A stretch of 64,000 nucleotides of DNA, taken from positions 62,001-126,000 of the forward strand of contig VIIQ02000649.1 in NCBI GenBank assembly GCA_007449985.2, read 5' to 3'. The number at the start of each line of letters is the position of its first letter. Positions within the stretch are counted from its first letter, which is position 1. This stretch comes from Desmodesmus armatus (taxonomy: Eukaryota > Chlorophyta > Chlorophyceae > Sphaeropleales > Scenedesmaceae). Of this stretch, positions 31,666 to 44,319 are shown piece by piece. Below the pieces are notes generated by a model. That model ran no database searches. It was not told the origin of the DNA and was given only the letters and a program-made list of their open reading frames with translations. A program made the position numbers and the translations under genes.

Positions 31666-34600
31666 ATGTCACACACCAAGCCGCTCAATGTGGGTGGCAT
31701 TGGTGCCACCCCCAGCCTGGACGATGTGGTCAGTGTGGCTCGTGGGCATCTAATCGCCCTGGATTCAGCCGGAGCCGAGCGCATCAAGAAAGAGTCTCCC
31801 GCTCCAAAGTCCTTTCAGCCCGAGCCAGCCTCAGAGCAGCCCCCAGCTGTTGCAACTGAGAGCAGCAGCCAGGACCTGTTCCCCACATGCCTGACCCACA
31901 AGCAAGCAAGGGCCGTGCTCATAACGCGCCTGCTGACGCTTATGAACGGCAAAAGTGGCGTCAGGCTGCAGCTGGCAGACTTTCTCAAGGAGCTACTCAA
32001 CCATGACCTCGTCCCAACCCTGCCAGCAACAGACGATCAGTCAGTGCTAACTGCACTTGCCAACGCATGCAAGGGCGAGGGCAGCGCCAGCACGGCCCTA
32101 GCAGCAGCAGCAGCTCCTGGACAGCCGTTAGCAGCAGCAGCAGAGGCGGCTGGCATCAGCCTGCCAGGGCTCAGCACAGCAGAGCGTGCTGTGCTGACCA
32201 GCGGAGCATCCGCAGCAGCAGGAGTTGGGTCTCTGATGATTGTGGCAGGGCGCCAGCTGCTGACAGCAGTCACTGCTGTGTCTGCTTTGAGCTGCGAGGC
32301 AGCAGGTGCACAGGTGAGGGCCCTGCATCGTGATGTTTCACTAGACAGTGCTGTTGGGTGACTTGACTAGATGGTTGTGGCCAGCCAATTGTTGATCTAG
32401 ATGTGGATCTAGTAGTAAAGTGGGCTGTGGGGAACAGCCAGTGCAGGACACACAACAGCATGCAGCAGTCAGCACCAAGGCTGTGAGGGCCCTGCACCAC
32501 ACTGTACAAGTAGACACTGCTGTTGGGTGACTCTGACTAAGTTGTGTGTGGCCAGCCGTGGGTGGGGGGCGGGGGGGGGGGGGGGGGGGGGGGGTAGCTA
32601 TGAGACTAAGTCAGTGCTGTTTGAGGCACTCAGTAGCATGCAGCAGTCAGCAGTATGGCTGTGTGCTGTGCCAGGGGTCCTGCCTGCGTGTGCCGGCCGA
32701 TGTTGTGTGCGGGCAGCACACACAGGCAGGACCGCTGGCACCACACACAGCCATGCTGCCGACTGTTGCATGACACTGCGTATCACGATCGGGCACATGC
32801 CAATGCACAGCTTCCATGCAATCAAGCGTTAGCTGCCACCTTTTGAAGCGCCAAGTGGCCAGACTGCCTTATCTTTCCATGAAATAGCTCTTGCAGTTTG
32901 CAACGATTACGTCATCAGTAGCAGCCCAGCACAACTTACAGTTTGGCACATGTCCTGCAGGAGGTTGACATGGTCTAGGCTAGGGGCTGCAAGGGCGCCA
33001 TTGCAGCACTGCTCTTGCATAGAATCGTCATTGTAGTGCTCCTTACACCTCTCCGCACAGCAGCGGATGGCAAGCCTGTCCCCTCAGTAAATTCTTCCCG
33101 CCTCCTGGTCCTTTGTCCTGCAGGTCAAGTCGTTTGAGGCTGATGTAGTTGAGGCCCAAGGCTACAAGGGGGCTGTCACATCACTCTTGTTTGTCGTATT
33201 CGGAAGACTGCTTACACCCATGCCTTGCCTTGCCCCTTTCCTGTGCTCCTGGCACTTTGTCCTTTGTCCTGCAGGTCAAGTCATTTGAGGCTGATGTAGT
33301 GGAGGCCCAGGGCTACAAGGGAGCCATCGCAGCAGCAGACGAGCTAAAGGGCCTGTTGGAAGGCAGCAAGGCAGCAGGCACACGCAAAGGGCTCAGCGCA
33401 GAGCAGCAGGCAGCGTACAGCAGCCTCCCACAGGTGCTGGGTGCAGTATCAGATGCGCTGGGCACTGTATACAGCGCTGTGCGGCCTGAGGTGCAGAGTG
33501 CAGCACTACCAGTCAAGGTAAGCGGTGTGGTGTTTGCTCCCTCCTGCAAGGGACCCTCCCCAGCAGTCCCATCTTGGCCCCAGCATTGTAGAATGCGATC
33601 CACACCCTCTGACCTCCACCCCCACCCCTCGCTACACAACCAGTCTTAGCCTTGTGTTCTGGTGCACAAAGAGGACAGCACAACAACCACCGAACCTTTG
33701 CTGCTGCTGCTGCTATGCTGCTGCTGCTGCGCTGTGTCGGCCCCACCCATTCTGGCCGGTTCACAGGCTGGTGCCATCCCCCCAGCTGCCAGTCCCACCC
33801 TGGCACCAGCACTCCTCGACGCCGCCCACACCCTCCTGTGCCTAGCACACAGCTGCCTCACACGCATTCAAGCTTATCGCTGTGTCTGTGACCCTTGCTA
33901 ATGCTGCTGCTGTCCGCTGTGTCTGTCCCGCCCATCCTGCCGACCGGCCCTGTCCTGCCCCCCCCCCCCCCCACCCACCGCCACCACCACCATACACACA
34001 CAGCTTGGCGCCATCCCCCCGGCTGCCAGCCCCACCCTAGCCCCAGCTCTTTTGGACGCCGCCCACACCCTCCTGCGCCTAACACACAGCTGCCTCACAC
34101 GCAGCCATTCTTTGCCCTGCATATGCAAAAAAAAACGGCCCATGACACCCACCGAAACCCTGCTGCTGATGAGGCTTCTGCTACCTGCTGTGTCTACCCC
34201 GCCCGTCTCCCCCCCACCGCCCTCCCACCCTCCACACACACAGGCTGGCTCCATGCCCCCAGCTGCCAGCCCACCCTAGCCCCCGCTCTTTTGGACGCCG
34301 CCCACACCCTCCTGCGCCTAGCCCACAGCTGCCTCACACGCAGCCATCCTTAGCCCTGTGCTTGTACACACAACAGAACGACACAACAGTCCCCTGAACC
34401 CTTGCTAATGCAGCTGCTGCCCGCTGTGTGTCTGCCCTGTCTCCCCCCCCCCACCCCCCCACCCCCACACACACACACACACAGGCTGGCTCCATCCCCC
34501 CAGCTGCCAGCCCCACCCTGGCCCAGCACTCCTCGACGCCGCCCACACCCTCCTGCGCCTCGCCCACAGCTGCCTCACACGCAGCCAGGCCATAGCAGCA

Positions 34601-37600
34601 GCAGCATGCCCCGCAGCCGCCCCCCAGCTACAGCAGCTGGCAGCAGCAGCAGCCGCCGGGCCCGTGGCAGCAGCGCAGCAGCAGTTGGCAGCAGTGGGGG
34701 TGCAGATGTTGGGTGCTGGTGGGGGCGTGGTTGGTGGGGGTGCGCTGGAGCTGCGTGCTGCACTTGCGGCCGAGGCGTCACTGCAGGCGCTGCAGCAGAC
34801 GGCAGCGGTGGAGGGCCTCGCTGCTGTGGTGTCACTCAGACTGCAGGAGGTGAGCTCAAGTGTCAGTTGGGGGGGGGGTGACAGGTGAAGCACATTGATG
34901 GAGCACATGCCTGTATCGTGAGGTTTGTTTTGACCGCGTACACTTGCCTTGCAGGCCCAACAGCCGGTTGCAGAATGCATCTGGTGTCACAAACGCAGTT
35001 GTTGCTGTCCAACCGACGCTGAACAACCCTCCTGCTGAGTTGCAACCCTGCCGACTGCTTTCTGTTCAACAGGGCCCCAGCAACAGCACAGCTGTAGAAT
35101 GCATCTGGTGTCCACACACAGCTTTTGCTATGAACCAACCCTGAACAACCCTTCTGCTGTTCTGCACCCCCTGCCCACTGCTTCCTGTTCTGACAGGGCC
35201 CCGCAGCGCCTGAGGCAGCAGACGCCCCCGCAGCAGCAGCAGCAGCTGCCCAGGAGGATGCCGGCAAGAAAAAGGACAAAAAGAAAGACAAGAAGGGCGC
35301 GGCAGGTCTAATCCTTGGCAAGGGTACTGCCATTGTCAGGGCACACCTTGAAAAAGCACTGGCAGCAGCAGCAGCAGCAGCAGCAGGAGGAGGTGGTGGT
35401 GATACTGCTGCAGCAGCAGGTAGTACCTTGGGTGTGGCAGAGGGGCAGCTGGAGGGTGCGGAGGTGCTGCTGGGTGGTGCTGCTGGTGTTGTGGCGGTTG
35501 AGGGCGTTATAACGTCACATGAGGCTGCTGCTGTGAAGATGCTGGAGGATGTGAGGGTGGTGGTGGAAGCGAACCAAGCTCGACGCAAGCCCAAGGTGGG
35601 TAGTTTTCAGTATTTATTGAAGGAACTTTTAGCCTAATAGCTTGCCGGGACGTGTGTTGCATGTATGGGTGTGTGTTGAGGGGTTGGAAGGAGGGGCAAC
35701 CATGTGGTTTCGAAGGGGTGGAGGCAAACCCAGCTTGACGCAAGCCTAAGGTGCGCTGACATTGATTTTGCAAATTGATTTTGCAAATTGAGTTTACAAT
35801 ATTGTAGCCTGACTGTAGGTCGAGGTGTGCAATGTCTGTAAGTGTGTGTCCCTTGGGGGGGGGGGGGAGGGGCGACAGGGGGTGTCGGTGGTGGTGGAGG
35901 CAAACCAGGCACGACGCAAACCTAAGGTGGGCGGGCGGCCCAGATGGTGATGATTTCAACAAACGTGCATATGAATAGGCCTACTTTGTTGCATGCGCAA
36001 GGGTTTAGGGTTCAAGGTCCTAAATCTCCCCTGGTTTTTCCTACTGATACCCTGGAACTGAATGTTGCTCTCCCCGGATTTCATATGGTGCTGTCGTAAA
36101 CAGTCGCAGGTGGTCCCGAATCGCTGTCAGGCATGTCGCCAAGGGCGTGCGCGACCTCCTGTACCTGAGCCGTGCATGCACATGAGCTGTGCTGACCGAG
36201 AACCTCACGTCCATGTGCTGTCGGGTGCACCTGAATTGCTGTCACGCAGGTTGCCAAGGGCGCGTGTGCCTTCCTGCCTGATCAGCAGTACCACTCATAC
36301 GCACAAAAGGGAACAGCTGTCTCAGCCTGGTTGTCTTTTGTTTGACGCAGGTTGCCAAGGGTGCGCGTGACTTCCTGCCTGATCAGATGGCCATTCGTGA
36401 AAAGGCGTTTGAGACAATCACATCCGTGTTCAAGCGCCACGGCGCGGTTGCGATCGACACACCGTGTTTGAGCTGCGTGAGACACTGATGGGCAAGTATG
36501 GGGAGGACTCCAAGCTCATCTACGACCTAGCAGACCAGGTGTGTGGGGGGGGGGGGCAACTGCTTCTGGTGTGGTGAGGAGGAACAAATCAGAGGGGGGT
36601 GCAGCATCTGCATTATGCGAAACCTTGCCGATCAGGTGGTTTGGGGTTGGGCAGGGGTTGGGAAGGAATGAGGGTGGGTGGGTGGGTGAAAGGGTCATCC
36701 GCATGCCCGTGTTTGAGCTGTGCGAGACACTGATGGGCAAGTATGGGGAGGACTCAAAGCTGATTTACGATCTGGCGGACCAGGTGCGGGGTCGTGCGGT
36801 GTGATGGGATATGTGGCTGCCGGCGCAAAGGAGGGTTCCAGCATTGACCCAGAAATGGGGTTGCTCACCAGCTTTCCATGCGGCTCGGCTCATGGCAAAC
36901 CCGGAACGGGGAACGTGCCGGCACATGCTGACCGCATTGTTGGTGCATCAGACACACAACGTCTGCACATCACTCACTGGACGAAGGCATGTGTGACTGC
37001 TGAACATCATGTTGCTGTTTGACAAGCATCTGCTGAATGTTTTGTGTGTAGGGTGGTGAGCTGTTGAGCCTGCGGTACGACCTGACGGTGCCCATTGCCA
37101 TGCAGATGATGCAACTGTAATCTGTGCGCTGCTCCCAGCATCCGCCGCCTGACCTGAGGCCGCCCGCCGCATCGCTGCGCAAGCACCCCCTCCCCCTCAT
37201 TGCCCCATCGGGCTGGCTACTGCAGCCCAACATAAATATGGAGCGGATTGTCAGCATGTGTTGCTGATACCTTGTCAACTGCGTGTGATGCACCCTGCAG
37301 GGTGGTGAGCTGTTGAGCCTGCGGTACGACTTGACGGTGCCGTTTGCGCGCTACGTGGCTGTCAACGCCATCGGCAACATCAAGCGCTACCACATAGGCA
37401 AGGTGTACCGCAGGGACCAGCCACAGCTCACACGCGGACGATTCAGGTGGGAGGGGGGCGGGCTGTGTGTGCAGGGGGGGCGGGGAAGGGGGGGGTGTTC
37501 CGTGGAGGGGTTGTTGACTCTGCAAGTTGCTAATGTGTGTGTAGGGGGGTGGGGGGGGTCAGGACGTGCGCTGCAGCCGCCAGTGCTAGGGCTTGGGTGT

Positions 37601-37698
37601 AAGTAGGAATGCTTGGTTGGGAAGGAACCTATCTTGCCCAACCAAGCATCCCCAGCCACACTCAAGCCCCCGGCACTGGGCTGCAGTGCACTTCCTGA

Positions 37699-37729
<31 letters not shown>

Positions 37730-40700
37730 ACACATACATTAGCGAAAAGAGTTTTCAGTCAGGGGGCGGGCGTGAGCTTGCATGCATGCACACGTGCACA
37801 TCGCCGCACAACTGCGCTCGTTGGTCAGCCGGGTTGCTGTGAGACGTGTCCCTTCTAGGGCTGATGAGGTGGGAGCCATCCTGTGGGCAGGGCCATACCC
37901 TTGAACCAAGCATGCTGTCTCCATTGTGTTTGCAAGGCATTGAGTCTACGTGTGTCATGTGCTGCTGCAGGGAGTTTTTCCAGTGTGACTTTGACATTGC
38001 TGGCAGCTACGCCGCCATGGTGCCTGATGCCGAGGTGCTCAAAGTGCTCGTGGAGATACTATCAGGTGGGTGGTATCTATAACCACCGTTGTATCGTTTG
38101 GACAGGTTGCGGGTGTAAAATCACAGGGTCATACCCTGTATTTATCAACTATAAAGTCCCGGTGATGCAGGCAGCAAGGAAAGCAGCCGGCAATCGTCGG
38201 CCAGCTAGCAGCATGCAGGATGTGGCAAGGGGTTTTTGAGTTCCTTATTCAACATTTTGGCCCACTGCTACGTCCACACATATGCACAACTCAGTGTGTC
38301 GATATGCTCGCACACATCCCATCATCTGCCACACCATCACTCCCGAATGCCACAATCTCAACTGAAACACACTGTGTGCTGCCTGCAGACCTTCAGCTGG
38401 GGAAGTTCACTGTGAAGTTGAACCACAGGCGTCTGCTGGATGCCATGCTGGCCATTGCTGGAGTGCCCGCACAGAAGTTCAGGCCCATCTGCAGGTCAGT
38501 ACACTGTCCGCTTTTCGACCATGCAGTACAGCACTGCTGAGTACAGTGCAGTACTGTAGAGTACATTGCAGTGCAGCACAGTGCAGTACATTGCAGAACA
38601 GTCATACATACAGTACTGAGGAACAAATCGCCAGGGCTGGCTGGGTGCCTGTGCTGTACTGTACTGCTGTATCTCAACATGCCCACTACTGTATCGTAAT
38701 GCAATTTGAGCGCCCTGTCACTGCGTTTTTTTTTGTGAATGTGTGCTGCTGGCTGCTGCAGTGCTATCGAAAAGCTTGACAAGGAACTCTGGAGCAACAC
38801 ACTAGTTTGAAACTCACACTAGACTGTATCATGATCCTAGCAATCTTTGACTGCTGCTGGATGGCTGCTGGGTGTGCATCTGCTGCAGTGCCATTGACAA
38901 GCTGGACAAGGAGCCGTGGGATGTGGTGCGCGCTGAGATGGTTGAGGAGAAGGGACTGCCGGGAGACGTGGCAGACACCATTGGTCAGTTCGTGGTGCTT
39001 AAGTGAGTGGGGGGGGGGGGGTTGGGGGGGGGGGGGGGAGGCTGGGCACGCAAAGCTCAAGGATGGGTTTCTTGAGCTTGCAACATCTGACGGTTTTGAA
39101 ATTCAGGTTTGAACTCTGCGTCAGTGTGTGTTAGCACAGGGATTACTTGAGTAGCTAGCATACTATGGACATGCAAGTCACAGTCATGTGTGTGTGTGGG
39201 GGGGGGGTGATGATTTGACTCGAAAAGGGTCAGAGGCGTCACAGACCCAACACAGGCTCAGAAGCAGGTGTCTGAAAGCTGTGGCATACACCTGATTAGG
39301 ACTTGAGGGCGTGTATCTTCAGGCAGGCAGGCTGCTGTGTTCTGTACATGATTTACTGTAAGAGGGGTCATGTCTTTGTTGGGTGACGCTGTCTTTGTTT
39401 ATGTGTGTCGTGAGCTTCCGTATGCTGTGTCATGCTGTGCTGTGCTGCGTCCCCAGGGATGAGCCCCGCGTTTACAGTTGGGGACCTTGTGTCTGTGTGT
39501 CTGTCTTGATTTTGTGCTGTGTCGTGCTGTGCTGTGCTGTGCTGTGCTGTGTCCCCCAGGGATGAGCCCCGCAAGCTGCTGGCTGTGCTGACTGCTGCTG
39601 ACCACCCCCTGGCGCAGCATGCTGACTCAGCAGCAGCACTACAGGAGCTGGGCCTGCTGTTTGACTACCTGGAGGTGAGCATAATACAGTGCAGTAGTTG
39701 GTGACAGAGTCCCACTTTGGCGCTAGCCAGCGAGCCAGGGGCTCATGAGGGTGCCCAGGGGGCCTACTAACGTACGCGAGTCTCTCAGGTCATGTGTGAG
39801 GGCGAGCGGAATCACCCAAGGGTAAGGGGGTGCAGTACAGTGCAGAACAGTACATCGCAGTGCCATGCAGTGTAGTACAGTGCAGCATTATACAGCATGC
39901 TGACTCAGCAGCAGCACTGCAGGAGCTGGGCCTGCTGTTTGACTACCTGGAGGTGAGGGGGGAGTACAGTGCAGTACAGCACTATGCATCCCCGTACAGT
40001 GCAGTGAAGTGAAGTGAAGTACAGTGCAGTGCAGGAACATGCAGTGCAGTGCAACTCTTGATATCACCGTAAAGTGCAGAGCAGCAGAGCGCCTTGCCAG
40101 ACAGTACACAGTACAGCACCCTGCCTGACACTCCCCCCACCCACCCACCCAAACTCACACACATATTGATCCCGTGTCCTGTGTGTGTCCCCTCAGGCCT
40201 TCAATGCCCTTGGTCCCATCACTTTGACCTAAGCCTGGTGCGCCCCCTCCCCCCATCAGCTTTGCTTGACCCTTGATCCCCCATGTGTGTCTCCCCCCCC
40301 CCCCCCCAGGCCTTCAATGCCCTTGGTCCCATAAGCTTTGACCTGAGCCTGGCGCGTGGCCTGGACTACTACACGGGAGTCATCTATGAGGCAGTGCTGG
40401 AGGGGGGCAACGTGGGATCCATCGCAGCAGGTGTGTGTTGTGGTTGTTTGGGGGGGGGGGGAAGATGTGTAGCAGTGCTCGGCAACCTGTTTTGGGAGGA
40501 GGGTTGCCTGCATTCCTACCTGTGATGCCTTCAGGCGGCGTGGGGATGGAAGAGGGGGAGGTTGCAGCATGTTTGTAGCTGTGCATGGTGTCGTCCTAGA
40601 GGCAGTGCTGGAGGGAGGCAACGTGGGATCCATTGCAGCAGGTGGGGGTGGGAATTTGGAGTGGACGGAGTGGGAGGGGCACTGCGGGATGGTTGATGGG

Positions 40701-43053
40701 GGTCGATGGAGGGGGAAGTAGGACCTAAGGGGCGGGGGGGGGGGGAGCAGGCAGGGGGACAGTGTTTGCGGAGGCACCATTGCGGCAGGATGGAGCGTAA
40801 GAGAAAGGAACGGGCAGTGTTGTGGACCGGCAAGTTCAACCCATGCTACCACTTTGCAAATAATGACACATTCTCCTCCACCCCCCCCCCCCCTGCGTCA
40901 TCCTGCACAGGTGGTCGCTATGACAAGTTGGTGGGCATGTTCAGCGGCAAAGATGTGCTGGCAGTGGGTGTCACCATCGGCATTGAGCGCGTGTTTGCCA
41001 TTGCGGAGGCCCAGGCACGGGCTTGCGCAGTGTTTGTATGGAATCACCATCACTCACCCACCACGCAAATCTTTACCCCTTGTTGCCATTTTTGAAATAA
41101 TGTTTACCCCCCCCCCCCCCAATCCTGCACAGGTGGTCGCTATGATAAGCTAGTGGGCATGTTCAGTGGCAAGGACGTTCCCGCAGTGGGCGTCTCCATC
41201 GGTATTGAGCGCGTGTTTGCCATAGCCGAGGCTCAGGCACGCGCACGCGCAGCAGAGAGCGGCACAGCCATCCGTGCTACAGAGACGCAGGTGCTGGTCT
41301 CATCCATCGGCAACAACATGCAGGTGGGCGCTTTGGCGGGGGGGGGGGGGAGGTGAACAGGCTCAAAGACAGCCATGCATGTGAGAAATGGCTCCCTTGC
41401 GGGAATTGTGTCATCGACGTCTGTGCTGTACCGTGCATGTGCCATGGCGCTGTCCTGCTGCAACTGCACGGCATCAGAAAGTGCCACACAGGCCGCCTTT
41501 GAGAGGTGCTGATGCCCACATCCAAGCCTGTACGCGACTAATACATCTCATCAAACACACCTGGCCTGCATACTTGAAGCGCATGCAGCTGGCAAACAAG
41601 CTGCGGGCAGCTTTCCACCTGGAGCTGATGCCTGTACATTGCTGGTTTGGCTTTCAGACCCGCGTACACCTGTTCTTAATCGTCCCTGTCCACCTGCGCA
41701 GATCAAGCGCATGCAGCTGGCCAACAGGCTGTGGGCGTCAGGCATCAAGGCTGAGTTTGGGTTCAAGCCCAACCCCAAGATGGGAGACCAGTTGGGCTAT
41801 GCGCTGGATCAGGGCATACCCTTCATGGTGCTGTTTGGAGACGACGAGCTGCAGCAGGGGGTGGTCAAGGTGGGTGGGTCGTGGGTGTGATATGGGGAGG
41901 AGGGGGGGGGGGGGGGGAGTTGCCACACGTTTTTTTCCTTACTGTTAGACTGTGCCCTGCTTGCCTGTGTTTCTGTCGGCACAGCTGTTTGGGGTGTTGG
42001 AATCAGCTAGTGCACAGTGCATCAACAGCTGCACTCCAAGGGCGCGCGGATGAAGGACACTGCAGCTAGCGCTGCAGCAGGGGGTGGTCAAGGTGGGTAG
42101 GGTAGGGTGGGGTAGGGTGGGCGGTTGTACACTAGGTGGGCAGTGACATCGTGGGTGGGTGGTGGGCTATGCATTGGATCAGGGCATCCCCTTCATGGTG
42201 CTCTTGGGGGACGATGAGCTGCAGCAGGGGGTGGTCAAGGTGGGGAGGGGGGGGTTCGAGGGCGAGGGGGGTGGGGGGGACAGGACGGTGGGCAGTGACA
42301 TTGTGGGTGACCAGCTGGGCTATGCTTTGGATCAGGGCATTTCCTTCATGGTGCTGTTTAGGGACGATGAGCTGCAGCAGGGGGTGGTCAAGGTGGGTGG
42401 GGGGTGGGTTTGAGGGTAGGGGTGAGGTAGGGCGGGGTAGGGTGGGGGGTTGTACACTAGGTGTGTAGTGACATTGTGGGTGGGTGGTGGGCTATGCAGT
42501 GGAGCAGGGTATTCTCTCCATAGTGCTGTTTGTGGCTGACGAGCTGCAGCAGGGGGTGGTCAAGGTGGGTGGGGATGGGTACTTCTGGTGGATAGTCACG
42601 ATGTGGACGGGTGGGGGGACACCCTGCTTTGTTTTGTCCCTTTGTTGGAAGGCACAGCGCTTCCATTCTTCTTATGTGGCTGGCACACTGCTGCCCGTCC
42701 ACCCCTGTTGGGCGTTGGCAGCTGTTGTCAGCCTGACAGACTGGCAGACACGCCGGTGCAGGGCTCCCACCCTGGATAAGGCTGGGCTTGCCGCATCACA
42801 TTGCAGCTCTTGAAAATTTGGTGCCAGATTGGAATGAAATGAAATGAAATAACGCATTACATCCGCACTCGTGCTGCTGCTGCTGCTGCTGCTGCAGGTG
42901 AAGGACATGGCAGCCAAGACTGAGCAGACGGTGTCAGTGGACTCCTTGGTGGACGAACTCAAGCGGCTGCTCAGCGCAACACGACCAGCAGCAGCAGCTG
43001 ACGGTGCAGCTGCTGACGGTGCAGCTGCTGAGATGGCCCAGCTGAGTGTTTGA
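31666..43053 (+). CDS. Histidyl-tRNA synthetase, plant/algal type with long N-terminal extension
   Basis: It charges tRNA-His. The start is [11 protein letters not shown] at 31666. Exons: 31666-32313, 33275-33517, 34485-34849, 35197-35595, 36351-36538, 37301-37446, 37971-38065, 38389-38494, 38889-39002, 39560-39674, 40310-40430, 41133-41323, 41702-41869, 42898-43053, about 1018 residues. The first four exons form an alpha-helical Ala-rich extension ending in a Lys-rich stretch ([12 protein letters not shown]) before the catalytic core [10 protein letters not shown]. Motif 2 is split over two exons (GRFR / [13 protein letters not shown]). The HisRS signature is ARGLDYYTG, motif 3 is [11 protein letters not shown], and the anticodon-binding domain carries [10 protein letters not shown] and [13 protein letters not shown]. 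No transit peptide is obvious, so the cytosolic enzyme is likely. Two exons (34485 and 36351) each lack one base. Nearly every exon has truncated tandem copies nearby. Confidence 0.95.
32314..33274 (+). repeat. HisRS intron 1 with tandem intron repeats and a truncated copy of exon 2
   Basis: The donor-proximal block gtgagggccctgca...ctgttgggtgac is repeated at about 32314 and 32486. 33125-33170 repeats the start of exon 2 ([16 protein letters not shown]) before diverging. A long G-run lies at 32571-32594. Confidence 0.7.
33755..34350 (+). repeat. Three truncated upstream copies of HisRS exon 3
   Basis: Copies at about 33766, 34008 and 34243 encode (A/G)-G-(A/S)-[12 protein letters not shown] and [17 protein letters not shown], each preceded by C-runs and followed by a diverging tail. 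The fourth copy (34485-34849) is full length but has lost one base where the first two keep it. Confidence 0.85.
34970..35196 (+). repeat. Intronic tandem repeats before HisRS exon 4
   Basis: The block gtagaatgcatctggtgtc and the following gaacaacccttctgctg segment recur about every 115 bp (near 34973, 35092 and, in part, 35150). Confidence 0.6.
36085..36300 (+). repeat. Two truncated copies of HisRS exon 5 start
   Basis: VAKGVRDLL and [12 protein letters not shown], near 36130 and 36250, precede the full exon at 36351. Divergence shows they are not under the same constraint. Confidence 0.7.
36703..36785 (+). repeat. Downstream partial copy of HisRS exon 5
   Basis: It repeats [25 protein letters not shown] with an Arg-to-Cys change and its own donor. 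This copy keeps the GTG that the main exon has lost at about 36465. Confidence 0.8.
37052..37098 (+). repeat. Truncated upstream copy of HisRS exon 6
   Basis: It repeats [14 protein letters not shown] after TGTAG and then diverges. The full exon is 37301-37446. Confidence 0.8.
37540..37722. repeat. Long imperfect inverted repeat in a HisRS intron
   Basis: Left arm about 37540-37625 and right arm about 37635-37722 share a 13-bp perfect inner stem (atgcttggttggg), plus gggcttg, gcagtg and tcaggac blocks, with a G-run on the outer left facing a C-run on the outer right. It would fold into a roughly 80-bp hairpin in the pre-mRNA. Confidence 0.75.
38762..38810 (+). repeat. Truncated upstream copy of HisRS exon 9
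   Basis: It reads [11 protein letters not shown] after CTGCTGCAG and then diverges. The intact exon at 38889 reads [11 protein letters not shown]. Confidence 0.75.
39455..39957 (+). repeat. Partial copies flanking HisRS exon 10
   Basis: 39455-39475 repeats the exon start (DEPR). 39896-39955 repeats the exon end ([19 protein letters not shown]) with its donor. The intact exon 39560-39674 lies between, the arrangement expected from overlapping tandem duplications. Much of 39820-40090 is acagtgcagt simple repeat. Confidence 0.75.
40196..40640 (+). repeat. Partial copies flanking HisRS exon 11
   Basis: 40197-40235 repeats AFNALGPI upstream. 40597-40640 repeats [15 protein letters not shown] downstream. 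The intact exon is 40310-40430. Confidence 0.75.
40912..41030 (+). repeat. Near-complete upstream duplicate of HisRS exon 12
   Basis: It reads [16 protein letters not shown] and [15 protein letters not shown], matching 41133-41250, with few changes (VLAVGVT against VPAVGVS). It lacks the following ESGTAI...NNMQ part and runs into intron. It shares the motif 3 sequence, so mutually exclusive use is conceivable but would lose the exon end. Confidence 0.75.
41570..42570 (+). repeat. Partial copies of HisRS exon 13 around the intact exon
   Basis: [11 protein letters not shown] near 41578 is an upstream start copy. The end [22 protein letters not shown] recurs at about 42165-42239, 42316-42392 and 42490-42565, each followed by G-rich intron. 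The intact exon is 41702-41869. Confidence 0.85.
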
Positions 43054-43641
43054 TCTTGATCTTGAAGTGGTGCAACTGGTGATATCAGAGGTCTGACCAT
43101 CGGCGCCTGGTCGTGCCAGTATCAAGGTGCTTCAGCACATTGATACCTTGTTGTTGTGTTGTGTTGATGGGTTTGTGTGTTGGATTTCGGCTGGCCAGTT
43201 CAGCAGCACAGCCCAGGTCTGTAGAGTGTGCTGTGCACTGCGTCAGTTCTGGTCGGTTAGGCTTGGACTGCACCTGTCCTGTTGTTGGAAGGTGTGGGGG
43301 GCAGCTGCAACTGTTGGCCCACCTCCAGAAGAACGTCACTTGGCATATGCTGCATCAATTGGTGTTGGCTGTACAGTTTTAAATTTGAATTATGTTGCTC
43401 CTTGTTTATCTTCAAGCAAGGAAGGGCTGCTAAAGCATAGGTGGCTTCCTGCATTAGTCACTGACGTCTGCCCAACTTCAGAGCAACGTTTGCCGCGTGA
43501 GCATCTAAAAGCAATGTTCGGGTACCAAGCAACAAGGTTAAATCGCTTGCAGCGACCTTGAACGGCCCATGGCTTGCGTGTAGTGCTGCCCGCCCGAATG
43601 AGGCCTTTCACGCATACCATGCTGAAAGGCCGCAATCAATC
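43054..43641. other. Intergenic region between HisRS and the FG-GAP protein gene
   Basis: It contains the HisRS 3' untranslated region and the FG-GAP gene promoter. Sequence is of normal complexity. No gene is supported. Confidence 0.5.
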
Positions 43642-44027
43642 ATGCTAAAAGCCCCACGTTTAGCAGCTATTCTGACCGTTGTCTTGTGCTTCTGGAGCAT
43701 CGGGTGAGGAATGCGGCAACTGGCAGCATAGGCTGGCATCGCGGCATCCATACGTTCTTATGAGACGTTCATGTTTTTCATGTCGTTCTTAAAAGTGTAT
43801 CTGAGCGTTCTCATGCACCGCATCGAGCAGCAGCAGTTTTGGCGCCAAACAAGAGGAAGACATATGTCTACAACGATTGCTAATACACCTGCTGCATGTG
43901 TGCTCCTGCAGATCTATCCATGCCATACGTGATGATGCAGCAGCTGAGCAGCAGCTGCCCGCCCTTGATCTACTCTTGACGTCAGCAGACCGCCTGGGCG
44001 ATGCTGCTGTTGGTGCCACACAGCTTC

Positions 44028-44085
<58 letters not shown>

Positions 44086-44284
44086 TGGAGCATCCCCAGG
44101 CCTCCTAGCACTTCAAAAGCAGCCACGTCAGCAGCTGCAATACCAGACTCAGAAGCTTGCTGCAGACAGCAATGCTCATCACGTTGCACCCAGCCTCAAA
44201 AACCAGCAGTCAGCCTTCCCCGTCATCACTTCGTTAGAGGGCCGACCACTGCTTGAGCACACACAGGACAGCAAAAGCAAGTAC

Positions 44285-44319
<35 letters not shown>

